Positions 8,408-17,527 of a DNA stretch of 64,000 nt are shown here, piece after piece. The position numbers were made by a program, and so were the translations under genes. The notes below the pieces were generated by a model. It was not told where the DNA came from. It saw only the letters and a program-made list of their open reading frames with translations, and did not search any database. Every line of letters starts with the position of its first letter. The stretch's first letter is position 1. Source of the DNA: Methylocystis sp. MJC1 (GTDB lineage Bacteria > Pseudomonadota > Alphaproteobacteria > Rhizobiales > Beijerinckiaceae); assembly GCF_026427715.1 (NCBI RefSeq), contig NZ_CP107558.1:3503001-3567000 (forward strand). The letters are read 5' to 3'.

Positions 8408-8776
8408 TTATTGCACGCCGGCGCGGATCGTGAACTTCTCGCTGCCGCACTGAACCGGGCCCTCATAGACCTTGCCGGACTCATTCGGCTTGCCGGTCCA
8501 GACGCAGTCCTTCTTGCCGTCGGTGCGGTCCTTGAGGTTCAGCGTGTAGACGCCGCCCTCGACCTTGCCGTCGATCTTATAGGTAACGACCGAGCCGTTA
8601 TCGAGCTGCATGTCGGCGGCGCCGGCAACCTTGTCGCCTTCGGTGCTCAGCTTCCACGTGCCATTGGCGCGCTTGATGCCCGACGTGGAAATTTCCGTGA
8701 CGCTGTAGCTGGCGGCGAACGCCGTGGCGCTGAAAGCCACGACGGCGATGGCCGTGGTCAAAGCAAGCTTGATCAT
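8408..8776 (-). CDS. Small exported protein of unknown function
   Basis: A 122-residue protein opening with a clear Sec signal peptide (MIKLALTTAIAVVAFSATA, probable cleavage after FAA near residue 22). The mature part of about 100 residues has two cysteines (KKDCVWTG and VQCGSEKF) that could form a disulfide, and a beta-rich pattern with GTWKLSTEGDKVAGAADMQ and YKIDGKVEGGVYTLNL. I chose the start at 8776 because GGGAG sits eight bases upstream and the signal peptide begins immediately. An in-frame ATG at 8791 lacks a ribosome site. It is monocistronic with its own terminator. I do not recognise the family. Confidence 0.75.
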   Translation of the reverse strand: MIKLALTTAIAVVAFSATAFAASYSVTEISTSGIKRANGTWKLSTEGDKVAGAADMQLDNGSVVTYKIDGKVEGGVYTLNLKDRTDGKKDCVWTGKPNESGKVYEGPVQCGSEKFTIRAGVQ

Positions 8777-8967
8777 CTGTTTCGCTCCCATAGATTTCGG
8801 CTTGGCGCGCCGGCTCGGCCGCAGGGAGACTGAGGCGCGAGACATGGCCATCCAGCCTTCCCTGTTCCGCCGCATGCTGCGAGCGAGAACCGCGGCACTT
8901 CGCACGAAGCGTCGGCCGAGGTCAAATGGTTTCGAGAATGTGGTTCAGCTTGGAATAAGGAGCGGAA

Positions 8968-9630
8968 ATGATAAACCAATGGCGCGCAGTTGATGACTAT
9001 ATCTCGGATCGCCTGATCCCTCCCGGCGAGCGGCTGGGCGCGACGCTGGACGCGAACCGGGCGTCCGGCCTTCCGGCGATCGACGTTTCCGCCCCGCAGG
9101 GCAAGCTGCTGCATCTGCTCGCGGCCTCGATCGGCGCGCGGCGCATTCTGGAAATCGGAACGCTGGGCGGCTATTCGACCCTATGGCTGGCGCGCGCGCT
9201 CGCTGATGGCGGCAGGATTGTCACCATTGAATTCGATCCGCGCCACGCCGAGGTCGCCCGGCAAAATATCACGCACGAGGGCTTTTCGGCGAAGGTCGAT
9301 CTGCACGTCGGCGCGGCGTTGGATATTCTGCCGAAGATCGAAGCCGAAGGCGGGGCGCCTTTCGATCTTTCCTTCATCGACGCCGACAAGGCGAACAACG
9401 CCGGCTATTTTGGGTGGGCGCTCAAACTGTCGCGGCCGGGGTCGCTCATTATCGTGGATAATGTGGTGCGCGACGGCACGGTCGCCGATCCCCATACGAC
9501 GGACGACGGCGGCCTGGGCGGCCGCAAGCTCTTCGATCTCGTCGCTGCCGAGCCGCGCGTGACGGCGACAGCCATTCAGACGGTGGGCTCGAAAGGCTGG
9601 GACGGCTTTCTGATCGCCCTGGTGAAGTGA
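8968..9630 (+). CDS. SAM-dependent O-methyltransferase (CCoAOMT-like)
   Basis: A 220-residue Class I methyltransferase of the caffeoyl-CoA/catechol O-methyltransferase family (COG4122). The SAM-binding motif ILEIGTLGGYSTLWLA lies near residues 60-75, VTIEFDPRHAEVARQNI near 88, and the metal-binding FDLSFIDADKANNAGYF near 132, followed by the IIVDNVVRDG loop with a second metal ligand. These enzymes use a divalent cation to methylate catecholic hydroxyls; the natural substrate here is unknown. AAGGAG five bases before the ATG supports the start. It is divergent from the small exported protein gene across 190 bases. Confidence 0.9.
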   Translation: MINQWRAVDDYISDRLIPPGERLGATLDANRASGLPAIDVSAPQGKLLHLLAASIGARRILEIGTLGGYSTLWLARALADGGRIVTIEFDPRHAEVARQNITHEGFSAKVDLHVGAALDILPKIEAEGGAPFDLSFIDADKANNAGYFGWALKLSRPGSLIIVDNVVRDGTVADPHTTDDGGLGGRKLFDLVAAEPRVTATAIQTVGSKGWDGFLIALVK

Positions 9631-9667
9631 GCTCTCGTAAGAACTCTATCGACCAGCGTTGGCCCTT

Positions 9668-9771
9668 GTCATTCCCGACGGGCCGAAGGCCCGATCGGGA
9701 ATCCAGGGGCAAAAGAGCGTTGGTTTTGCTCTGGATTCCTTATCGCTCGCCTTGCGAGCGTCGGGAATGAC
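9668..9771. repeat. Dispersed repeat B, copy 1
   Basis: A hairpin-forming element of about 104 bases that opens GTCATTCCCGACG and closes GCGTCGGGAATGAC, with an inner CCGAAGGCCCGATCGGGAAT arm. Other copies lie at 17153-17256, 57962-58066 and 58167-58271, with a fragment at 56478-56520. It resembles REP-type palindromic elements. Confidence 0.85.
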
Positions 9772-9846
9772 AGCGACGCAACCAGTGGATTTCCTATCAA
9801 ACAAGTGCGCCCCCGCATCTTTGACGCGGGGGGCGGCGGTTCACCT

Positions 9847-10317
9847 TTAGACTTCGGCCGGCCATTTGACCGGGCGGTCGATCGGCGCGCCATCGACGCC
9901 GAAAAAGGCGGCCTCGACGCGCCGGCCCTCGTCGTCATAGCGCCAGGCGATGCGCGCGGCGCCGACGTCCTTGGGGGCGGTCGGCTTGCCCTCCGTGTTG
10001 AAATAGGCCTCCTCGACCTGATTTCCCTGAGCGTCATAGGCCCGCGAGACGCGCGCGGCTCCTAGGCTCTTGCGCTTGATCGGGCGCCCGGTCGCGTCGA
10101 AATACATCTCCATCACCTCGACGCGGCCTTTCGCCGTCGCCTCAGCGGTTTCATGCGCGATGCGGATGGAGCCTTCGATCGCTTTGCTCAGCTTGCCGTT
10201 CTGCGAGCAGCGATGCTCGCGGGAGGAAACGCGGGCGACGGTTTTGGTCGGCTTTCGCGTGGGTTGGGTTTTCTGTTCCATTGATCCGAAGTCGCTGAAC
10301 GCGCTCCAGCCGGCCAT
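9847..10317 (-). CDS. Hypothetical protein with degenerate internal repeats
   Basis: A predicted 156-residue soluble protein, not recognised. From about residue 68 on it holds roughly three repeats of a YF(D/N)xxGxPxxxK..GAARxxxxYDxxGxxVE pattern (MYFDATGRP, AYFNTEGKP, AFFGVDGAP), similar in style to tyrosine/aspartate/glycine repeats in many uncharacterised bacterial proteins. The N-terminal third is basic and low in structure. The frame stays open to 10695, but that extension would overlap the next gene and is arginine-rich like a shadow frame, so I placed the start at the ATG at 10317. Neither this nor the ATG at 10281 has a good ribosome site, so the start is uncertain. Confidence 0.55.
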   Translation of the reverse strand: MAGWSAFSDFGSMEQKTQPTRKPTKTVARVSSREHRCSQNGKLSKAIEGSIRIAHETAEATAKGRVEVMEMYFDATGRPIKRKSLGAARVSRAYDAQGNQVEEAYFNTEGKPTAPKDVGAARIAWRYDDEGRRVEAAFFGVDGAPIDRPVKWPAEV

Positions 10318-10442
10318 GGTCGCGACGCGCGGTCCTTCGACCCGCGAGGTGAACGCCGATAATTGCCGGTGAAGTCGCTGCCTGAGAAGAGCCGCCCGTT
10401 TTAAGGGAACGGATCGTTCGACGCCGCTCTCCGCGGCGAGCT

Positions 10443-10835
10443 TCAGATCAGGGCTGGGGGCGCGCGCGAGCCGAGCGGCGGCGTCGCCGCCTCGGCGTTC
10501 GGAAGGGCGTGACCGAAAGCGAGCCGCGCCTCGACATAGGAGAGCGCCGGCGGGGTCTCGCCCACGAAAGGCGAGGGAGCCGCCGCGCCGCCGAAGGAGG
10601 CCATATGGACGACGCAGCAGGCGTCGCCATGGCGGCTGGTCCGGATCGGGGCGCCAGGAGCGCTGTCGAGCGCGCCGGAGGCTTTGCTTTGACAAATGGC
10701 GTCGGCAAAGAGCGCCGCGCCGCGGGCGCTGGTGACGGTACCCGCCGCGAGCCCCTGCAGGATAAGCAAATAGGCGACGAGCAGCGTCGCTGCCGTCGAG
10801 CCGAAGTGCCTATGTTTGTCGCTGCGGGTGCTCAT
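10443..10835 (-). CDS. DUF2946-like membrane-anchored small protein
   Basis: A 130-residue protein with one N-terminal membrane segment (STAATLLVAYLLILQGLA at about 13-30), then a periplasmic part carrying GDACCVVHM. A CC..H cluster after one anchor is characteristic of DUF2946 proteins, which often sit near copper-handling genes. Metal binding by this cluster is inference. AGAGGAT precedes the ATG closely. The upstream DNA contains a dyad overlapping a TTGACC box (see 10856-10872), as expected for a MerR-type metal-responsive promoter. No copper transporter is adjacent. Confidence 0.65.
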   Translation of the reverse strand: MSTRSDKHRHFGSTAATLLVAYLLILQGLAAGTVTSARGAALFADAICQSKASGALDSAPGAPIRTSRHGDACCVVHMASFGGAAAPSPFVGETPPALSYVEARLAFGHALPNAEAATPPLGSRAPPALI

Positions 10836-10855
10836 ATCCTCTAATAGCTAGTGAG

Positions 10856-10872
10856 TGACCCTGTTAAGGTCA
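10856..10872 (-). promoter_or_regulatory. Possible MerR-type promoter dyad
   Basis: The dyad TGACC-N7-GGTCA overlaps a TTGACC -35-like box. A possible GCTATT -10 follows after 19 bases on the minus strand, the over-long spacing typical of MerR-family-activated promoters. It lies about 20 bases upstream of the DUF2946-like gene. Confidence 0.35.
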
Positions 10873-10890
10873 ATGGCGCGAGGGTGCGGC

Positions 10891-12562
<1,672 letters not shown>

Positions 12563-12607
12563 AAAAGACTCCAAGCGAAAGACCGATTGTGGCCCCGGAA
12601 CGAACAA

Positions 12608-12632
12608 GGGGAAAGCGTCGGCCGCTTTCCCC
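12608..12632 (-). terminator. Stem-loop between rpmA and the GNAT gene
   Basis: A perfect 10-bp stem GGGGAAAGCG / CGCTTTCCCC with a 5-base loop in the 190-base gap inside the ribosomal operon. On the minus strand it is followed by TTGTTCG rather than a T-run, so it is better read as an attenuator or processing hairpin that reduces downstream expression than as a full terminator. Confidence 0.5.
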
Positions 12633-12752
12633 TAGAGACCCTTTGGGCCTTTTTTCCGGACATTTCGCTCAGGAGCTTCTTGCTCCCTCGGGTCGAAACG
12701 ACCTGTCCGCCGGGGAAGGACCGGCGGCGGGTCGCTTGACGATCCGTCCGCC

Positions 12753-13019
12753 TTACTCTGCGGCCTCAACGGCCGGTACGACCGATACGCTGGCGCGGCC
12801 GCGGGTGGATTTGAACTCCACGACGCCGTTGACAAGCGCAAAGAGCGTATGATCCTTGCCCATCCCGATATTGCGGCCGGGATGCCATTTCGTGCCGCGC
12901 TGGCGAATGATGATATTGCCCGCGACGACCGATTCGCCGCCGAATTTCTTGACGCCGAGGCGCCGGCCGTCCGAGTCGCGACCGTTGCGCGACGAGCCGC
13001 CCGCTTTCTTGTGAGCCAT
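12753..13019 (-). CDS. rpmA: 50S ribosomal protein L27
   Basis: An 88-residue L27 with its conserved opening [18 protein letters not shown], whose N-terminal tail reaches toward the peptidyl transferase centre, then [21 protein letters not shown] and [17 protein letters not shown]. There is no N-terminal extension needing cleavage, unlike in Firmicutes. It lies 57 bases downstream of rplU in the same transcript. Confidence 0.98.
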   Translation of the reverse strand: MAHKKAGGSSRNGRDSDGRRLGVKKFGGESVVAGNIIIRQRGTKWHPGRNIGMGKDHTLFALVNGVVEFKSTRGRASVSVVPAVEAAE

Positions 13020-13076
13020 TGTCCTGCTCCGACTTGTTCCTGTTTGGCGACGTCAGCGCCGCCTGAATTCTGCTGC

Positions 13077-13379
13077 TTAGATCGAGAGAATCTTGACGAG
13101 CGTCAAGTCCTGCCGATGACCGCGCTTGCGCTTCGAGTTCTGGCGGCGGCGCTTCTTGAAAGCGATCGACTTGGGGCTGCGCGCCTGCTCGACGATCTCG
13201 CCGGCGACGCTCGCGCCCGCAATCGTGGGGGCGCCGACCTTGGGGGTGTCGCCCCCGATCATCAGCACCTCGTCGAAGGTGACCTTGTCGCCCGGCGCGC
13301 CATCGAGCGCCATGACCGTAATAATATCGCCAGCGGACACGCTATATTGCTTGCCGCCGGTTCTGATGACTGCGAACAT
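13077..13379 (-). CDS. rplU: 50S ribosomal protein L21
   Basis: A 100-residue L21, which binds 23S rRNA. It starts MFAVIRTGGKQYSVSAGD, and the family signature KKRRRQNSKRKRGHRQ lies near residues 75-90. AGGA lies seven to eight bases before the ATG. A small GTAACG/CGTTAC hairpin (13418-13434) lies in its leader. It is the first gene of the rplU-rpmA-GNAT-obgE operon. Confidence 0.98.
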   Translation of the reverse strand: MFAVIRTGGKQYSVSAGDIITVMALDGAPGDKVTFDEVLMIGGDTPKVGAPTIAGASVAGEIVEQARSPKSIAFKKRRRQNSKRKRGHRQDLTLVKILSI

Positions 13380-13481
13380 CGTTTTTTCCTGTGTTCGAGC
13401 CCGGCTCTCGCATGGCTGTAACGTGGTGCGTTACGCCAGCGGGCCGGCTTTTTGCAGTAGGACCGGTTGCGCTTCGTTTCC

Positions 13482-13512
13482 GAAAAACGAAAAACGCGGC
13501 GAGACCGCCGCG
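13482..13512 (-). terminator. Rho-independent terminator downstream of the alcohol dehydrogenase
   Basis: A 7-bp GC stem (CGCGGCG / CGCCGCG) with a 4-base loop at 13495-13512, followed on the minus strand by TTTTTCGTTTTT. It separates the alcohol dehydrogenase gene from the rplU operon. Confidence 0.85.
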
Positions 13513-13591
13513 ACGAAGCATTGGGTTCTCTAACTTGCTGGCAGGGCGGCTGTCAAGGCGATCGCGAGGATCATTTCGGACGACTGAGGCT

Positions 13592-14587
13592 TCAAGGAAT
13601 CAGCACTGCTGCTCCCTGCAAGCGGCCCGCGCGCAAATCGCTCAAGGCCTCATTGGCCTGCGATAGCGGATAAGGGATCGCATGCATCTTCAGCGGAAGG
13701 GTCGGCGCGAGCGACAGAAACTCCCGCGCATCCCCTCGCGTCAGATTGGCGACCGATTGCAGCCGGCGCTCGCCCCAGAGCAGCGCATAGGGAAAGCCCG
13801 GAATGTCGCTCATATGGATGCCGCCGCAAACGACGGCGCCGCCCTTCTTCACGCTGGCGAGCGCGCGCGGAACCAGCCCGCCGACGGGCGCGAAGATCAG
13901 CGCGGCGTCGAGCGGCTCGGGCGTCGGCGCGTCCGACCCTTGCGCGCTCGCCGCGCCGAGCGAGAGCGCGAATTGCGCCGCCGCATGGTCGCCGGGGCGC
14001 ACGAAGGCGTGCACGCGCTTGCCCTGCAGGATCGCGACCTGGGCGATGATATGGGCGGCGGCGCCGAAGCCGTAGACGCCGATCGTCTCCGCCGGCCCCG
14101 CCATTTTGAGTGTGCGCCAGCCGATGAGCCCGGCGCAGAGCAACGGCGCCAAAGCCGCGGCTTCGCCCGTCTCGGGCAAAGCGAAACTGAAGGAAGCGTC
14201 GGCGATGACATGGGTGGCGTAGCCGCCGTCGCGCGTATAGCCGGTAAAGAGCGGGTCGTCGCACAGGTTCTCGCGCATCGTGACGCAATAGGGGCAATGG
14301 CCGCATGTGTGCCCGAGCCAGGGCGCGCCGACGCGCTGGCCAATCGCAAAGCCCGAGACGTCGGGACCCATCGCCTCGACGCGGCCGACGATTTCATGGC
14401 CAGGGACGATGGGGAGCTTGGGATCGGGCAGATCGCCGTCGATGACATGAAGATCGGTGCGGCACACGCCGCAGGCCTCGACGCGCAGGCGCAGCTCACT
14501 GGGGCCGGGCGCGGGCAGCGGACGCTCTTCTATCACCAGGGCCGTGTCGGGGCACCGCAGGACCATGGCTTTCATGGTTTCGGTCAT
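13592..14587 (-). CDS. Zinc-binding alcohol dehydrogenase family protein
   Basis: A 331-residue medium-chain dehydrogenase. Catalytic zinc ligands are Cys42 (CGVCRTDLH) and the His of GHEIVG near 64. The structural zinc site is the four-cysteine loop near 95-109 (CGHCPYC then C). The cofactor-binding turn is GVYGFGAAAHI rather than the usual GxGxxG. PWLGHTCGHCPYC places it in the less-studied zinc-binding alcohol dehydrogenase family 2 rather than AdhP proper. The ATG at 14587 has AAGGAG two bases before a GC pair, while in-frame starts farther upstream would run into repeat C. It probably oxidises an alcohol or reduces an aldehyde with NAD(P); the substrate is unknown. Confidence 0.88.
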   Translation of the reverse strand: MTETMKAMVLRCPDTALVIEERPLPAPGPSELRLRVEACGVCRTDLHVIDGDLPDPKLPIVPGHEIVGRVEAMGPDVSGFAIGQRVGAPWLGHTCGHCPYCVTMRENLCDDPLFTGYTRDGGYATHVIADASFSFALPETGEAAALAPLLCAGLIGWRTLKMAGPAETIGVYGFGAAAHIIAQVAILQGKRVHAFVRPGDHAAAQFALSLGAASAQGSDAPTPEPLDAALIFAPVGGLVPRALASVKKGGAVVCGGIHMSDIPGFPYALLWGERRLQSVANLTRGDAREFLSLAPTLPLKMHAIPYPLSQANEALSDLRAGRLQGAAVLIP

Positions 14588-14628
14588 TGCTCCTTCCCGC
14601 ATTCCTCGCTCCGGCCATTCCGGGGCCC

Positions 14629-14836
14629 GTCTTGGCCGAGCTGGTCCTGGCAACCCACGCCGAGGGACACAAACTCTCAGGGCGGGCCATTGCTATGGAC
14701 GAAGATACGCAGGCTTCGAGACGCCTCCAAATCCTGCGTTGTAAATTGCTTGCCACGCAGGCCCCCCGCGTCCCGTTCACCCAGCGTTGCTGTCACCTGC
14801 ATGGCGTGGGTGGCCGGAACAAGCCGGGGCCATGAC
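14629..14836. repeat. Dispersed repeat C, copy 2 (inverted ends)
   Basis: An element of about 208 bases. Its left end reads CTTGGCCGAGCTGGTCCTGG then CAACCCACGCC, and its right end GCGTGGGTGGCCGGAACAAG then CCATGAC, inverted with respect to each other. The inner part shares ATTGCTATGGACGAAG-like sequence with copy 3. It occupies almost all of the 288-base gap. Confidence 0.8.
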
Positions 14837-14875
14837 GCGGGTGGAAACCGCCTCTTCACCCAAAAATTTCAAGAC

Positions 14876-15322
14876 TTATTTGTCGTCGCCAACGAGCCTC
14901 TTGCTCAGGTAAATCCGCTTCGCGCCCGGAGGGAAATCCGCGATTTCGCCGCAACGCGCATAGCCCTGCCGCTCATAAAACCCCGCGACCGCCGGATCGA
15001 ATGTATCGATATAGGCGCCGATCGCGCCTCGGGCGCGCGCCTCGCGCTCCCCTGAGTCGATGAGATTTTTTGCAAATCCCCGGCGGCGCCATGACGGCGC
15101 AACCCACAGATGCCTTATATAAAGCCATCGCCAATGGATGACGCCATTGAGCCCGCCCAGAAGCGCGCCAGCAGCGTCGCGGAGGGCGAGGGAAAACGGC
15201 GCCTCCTCGCGCGGGCCGAAACGCGCCGCGATCTCAGCGCCGAGATTTGCGGCGACTTCGGCGGATTCCGCCGCCTCGATGACGAGGTTCGGCTTCTCGA
15301 ACTCAGGCTTTTTGCTAAACAT
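14876..15322 (-). CDS. GNAT family N-acetyltransferase
   Basis: A 148-residue single-domain GNAT protein. The acetyl-CoA binding region VAPSWRRRGFAKNLIDSGE lies near residues 75-95, followed by the GAYIDTFDPAVAGFYERQGY strand-helix typical of family members acting on small molecules. I took the ATG at 15322, though it has no good ribosome site. The frame remains open upstream, but those codons overlap the divergent deacetylase gene. The two divergent starts would then lie only seven bases apart, so one of them may be misplaced. The substrate is unknown. Confidence 0.75.
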   Translation of the reverse strand: MFSKKPEFEKPNLVIEAAESAEVAANLGAEIAARFGPREEAPFSLALRDAAGALLGGLNGVIHWRWLYIRHLWVAPSWRRRGFAKNLIDSGEREARARGAIGAYIDTFDPAVAGFYERQGYARCGEIADFPPGAKRIYLSKRLVGDDK

Positions 15323-15329
15323 CGCGCCC

Positions 15330-16298
15330 GTGAAACTGACTCTCTCCGGCCTCGTATTTTGCGCGAGCATCTCAGCCGCCGCAACGGCATGGGCGCAGGA
15401 GGATTGTGGCCCGGCGGTAATTTCTCCCACGGCCGGCGCGACCGGGGCGCGCGTGCATGACTATGAGGCTGTGTTCGAGAGTTGCGCGAGGGAGGGCGAC
15501 ACGCGCCTCGCGACGCGCCGCTTGCGCATCGACAGCGAGAAGCTGTTGCTGACGGTCGATCCGCAGTCTCTGAAAACCTCGCTGGAGCGCGCCGCCTGCT
15601 GGCGCTGCGTCGAGACGGGCGACGCCGAACAGGCGGAAACCCGCTTCATGCAGGCGGTGCGTCCGCCGCAAGACCCGGGCCGGCCGCCGGCTTTGGTCAA
15701 CGCCGGGCTCATCCATGGCAAGGGCGCGGGCGCTTTCATTACAGGCGATCTCTGCCCGAGCCACAAGCCGCTCGACCGCGGCTTCATCGAGGAAGTCGCC
15801 GCGCAGGGGCCGGGAACGCCGCTGACGCTCGCGGTCTCGGGCGCCTGGATCGCGCAGCATGGCGAGGATTTCGCCTGGCTGCAGGAGAAGGCCCGCTCGG
15901 GAGCGCTGGACATTACCTGGGCCGATCACTCTTATTCGCACCCCTATATTCCTGGGCTGCGGGATGCGCAGAACTACCTGCTGCGCCCTGGCGTCGATCT
16001 CGACCGCGAGATTTTCGAGACGGAGAAAATCCTCATCGCCCATGGCGAGACGCCGTCGGTCTTCTTCCGTTTTCCCGGCCTCGTATCGGACGGCGCGCTG
16101 CTCGAGAAGCTGAAGGAGCGCCATCTCGTGGCGCTGGGGGCGGACAGCTGGCTCGCGCTTGGCCCGCCGCCTAAATCGGGCTCCATCGTGCTGGTGCATC
16201 CCAACGGCAATGAACCGGGCGGGTTGCAGATTTTCTCTCGGCTATTGAAGAGCGGGCGGATGCCAAAGCCATTTCGGGCGATCAACGAGGCTCCGTAA
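15330..16298 (+). CDS. Exported polysaccharide deacetylase-like protein
   Basis: With the GTG at 15330 this is a 322-residue protein with a signal peptide (MKLTLSGLVFCASISAAATA, cleavage near AWA). The C-terminal domain resembles the NodB fold: a zinc-type HSYSHPY motif near residue 197 and the FFRFPGLVSD motif after it. The usual first motif TFDDG, which carries the catalytic Asp, is replaced by FITGDLCPSHKP, so activity is uncertain. The N-terminal 90 residues contain several cysteines (DCGP, ESCAREG, ACWRCVET) of unknown role. It would act on periplasmic or surface polysaccharide. There is no ribosome site at the GTG. Confidence 0.7.
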   Translation: MKLTLSGLVFCASISAAATAWAQEDCGPAVISPTAGATGARVHDYEAVFESCAREGDTRLATRRLRIDSEKLLLTVDPQSLKTSLERAACWRCVETGDAEQAETRFMQAVRPPQDPGRPPALVNAGLIHGKGAGAFITGDLCPSHKPLDRGFIEEVAAQGPGTPLTLAVSGAWIAQHGEDFAWLQEKARSGALDITWADHSYSHPYIPGLRDAQNYLLRPGVDLDREIFETEKILIAHGETPSVFFRFPGLVSDGALLEKLKERHLVALGADSWLALGPPPKSGSIVLVHPNGNEPGGLQIFSRLLKSGRMPKPFRAINEAP

Positions 16299-16355
16299 AA
16301 AGCGTTGCATCCGTGGCGGCGCGCCCTCCTCAGAATGCTAAGAGAGTCGGGGGCC

Positions 16356-16545
16356 GTCATGGCCGGGCTTGTCCCGGCCACCCACGCCCAGGGGCACAGC
16401 CCAACAAGACGCGTTATCGCTATGGATAAAGCTCATACAGAGCTTTGGAGGCTCCGAAGCGTGTTCTTCTTGCCGACGCAAACGTATACCCAGCATTAGC
16501 TGCGAATTGCTTGGCGTGGGTGGCCGGGACAAGCCTGGCCATGAC
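16356..16545. repeat. Dispersed repeat C, copy 3 (best-preserved inverted ends)
   Basis: The left end is CATGGCCGGGCTTGTCCCGG then CCACCCACGC. The right end GCGTGGGTGGCCGGGACAAG then CCTGGCCATG is its inverse over about 30 bases with one mismatch. The inner part contains AACAAGACGCGTTATCGCTA, shared with copy 4 at 60623-60793. This is a MITE-like layout. The rest of the 16299-16682 gap holds nothing else recognised. Confidence 0.85.
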
Positions 16546-16682
16546 GCGGGCAGCGACATGAAGATGTGTGCGTGCGGCAACCTCAGCGTGAGCCCCAAGG
16601 GTTTGGCTCAGGGCAAGAAAAACTCCACTAGCGGGGCCCAGTTCAGCGGCCGAACAAGAGTATGTGCTTGATGCCCATACCC

Positions 16683-17090
16683 ATGGATGTTCAACATGCC
16701 TCGGAGCAATTCGAGAAGTTTCTTGCCGATGCCCGCGACATCTCAGGTCTTGCGACCCGCAATCAGACCTACACGATGGTCGAAGGCGTACTACAAGTGT
16801 TTCGCCGCCGTCTCTCGCTCTCCGACGCGATCCGCTTCGCAGGGGTGCTGCCGCCAATCCTGAGGGCGATCTTCATCTCCGACTGGGACACGGACGAGAT
16901 CAGGGCGCCCTTCGGCGATCTTGCGTCGATGGCCCTGGAGGCCCAGGCCTTACGTCGCGATCACAATTTCTCCCCGCCGTCCTGTATCAGCGATGTCGCG
17001 GCCGCCTTGCGCAATCATGTCGACGTGGCCGATTTCGAAAGGGTTCTGGCGTCGCTGCCGGACGGCGCGGCGGAATTTTGGCGCGTCTAG
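16683..17090 (+). CDS. DUF2267 domain protein
   Basis: A 135-residue protein matching the DUF2267 family: the opening YTMVEGVLQVFRRRLSLSDA (residues about 31-50), AGVLPPILRAIFISDWD, and a second helical half ending VADFERVLASLPDGAAEFW. These proteins are often stress-associated and their biochemical role is unknown. The start could be any of three close ATGs (16662, 16671, 16683), none with a strong ribosome site. I took 16683 as the most conserved-looking opening. It stands alone between repeats C and B. Confidence 0.7.
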   Translation: MDVQHASEQFEKFLADARDISGLATRNQTYTMVEGVLQVFRRRLSLSDAIRFAGVLPPILRAIFISDWDTDEIRAPFGDLASMALEAQALRRDHNFSPPSCISDVAAALRNHVDVADFERVLASLPDGAAEFWRV

Positions 17091-17152
17091 CAAGCGCTTC
17101 GCCTTGAGCGTGGCTCCATGTGGAGGCGACTAAGGTACGTCGTGGCGGGGCT

Positions 17153-17256
17153 GTCATCCCCGGTGGGCTGAAAGCCCGACCGGGGATCCAGAGCCACAAC
17201 AGCGCTGGTTTTGCTCTGGATTCCCGATCGCTCGCTGTGCGAGCGTCGGGAATGAC
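17153..17256. repeat. Dispersed repeat B, copy 2
   Basis: An element of about 104 bases, GTCATCCCCGG to GAGCGTCGGGAATGAC, with the same inner arms as copy 1. Just after it, at about 17273-17305, lies a short stretch resembling the end of repeat A (GCCGTCTCGAAGCG), perhaps a truncated copy. Confidence 0.8.
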
Positions 17257-17380
17257 ACCGAATACTGCGCGGAAGCCGTCTCGAAGCGCAGCGCCTTTTG
17301 TCAGCAATCTGAAAGCGGCAGCCCCCTCTTTAGGAACAACATTCTCGCCCGGGCGTTCGGTTGCTTTGGGAGAGCGTTTC

Positions 17381-17527
17381 ATGCCGGCGCGTAACCAAAA
17401 CTTTGCCAGAGAGATAACCGCGGTTCTGATTGCGAAGGGAATGGCCCTCGCCTTTCTGTATCTGGCGTTTTTCGCTTCCGCTCCCACCGTGCCGCGCGCT
17501 GCGGCGTGGCTTTTCGGGGCGCCGTGA
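17381..17527 (+). CDS. cydP: Cytochrome bd oxidase small subunit, CydP-like
   Basis: A 48-residue protein with a basic N-terminus (MPARNQNFAREI) and one membrane helix (IAKGMALAFLYLAFFASAP). Size, single helix and position directly before cydA match the CydP-like small subunits known upstream of cydAB in proteobacteria. GGGAGAG lies six bases before the ATG, and its TGA overlaps the cydA ATG (TGATG), so the two are translationally coupled. It probably stabilises or assembles the oxidase in the inner membrane. Confidence 0.75.
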   Translation: MPARNQNFAREITAVLIAKGMALAFLYLAFFASAPTVPRAAAWLFGAP

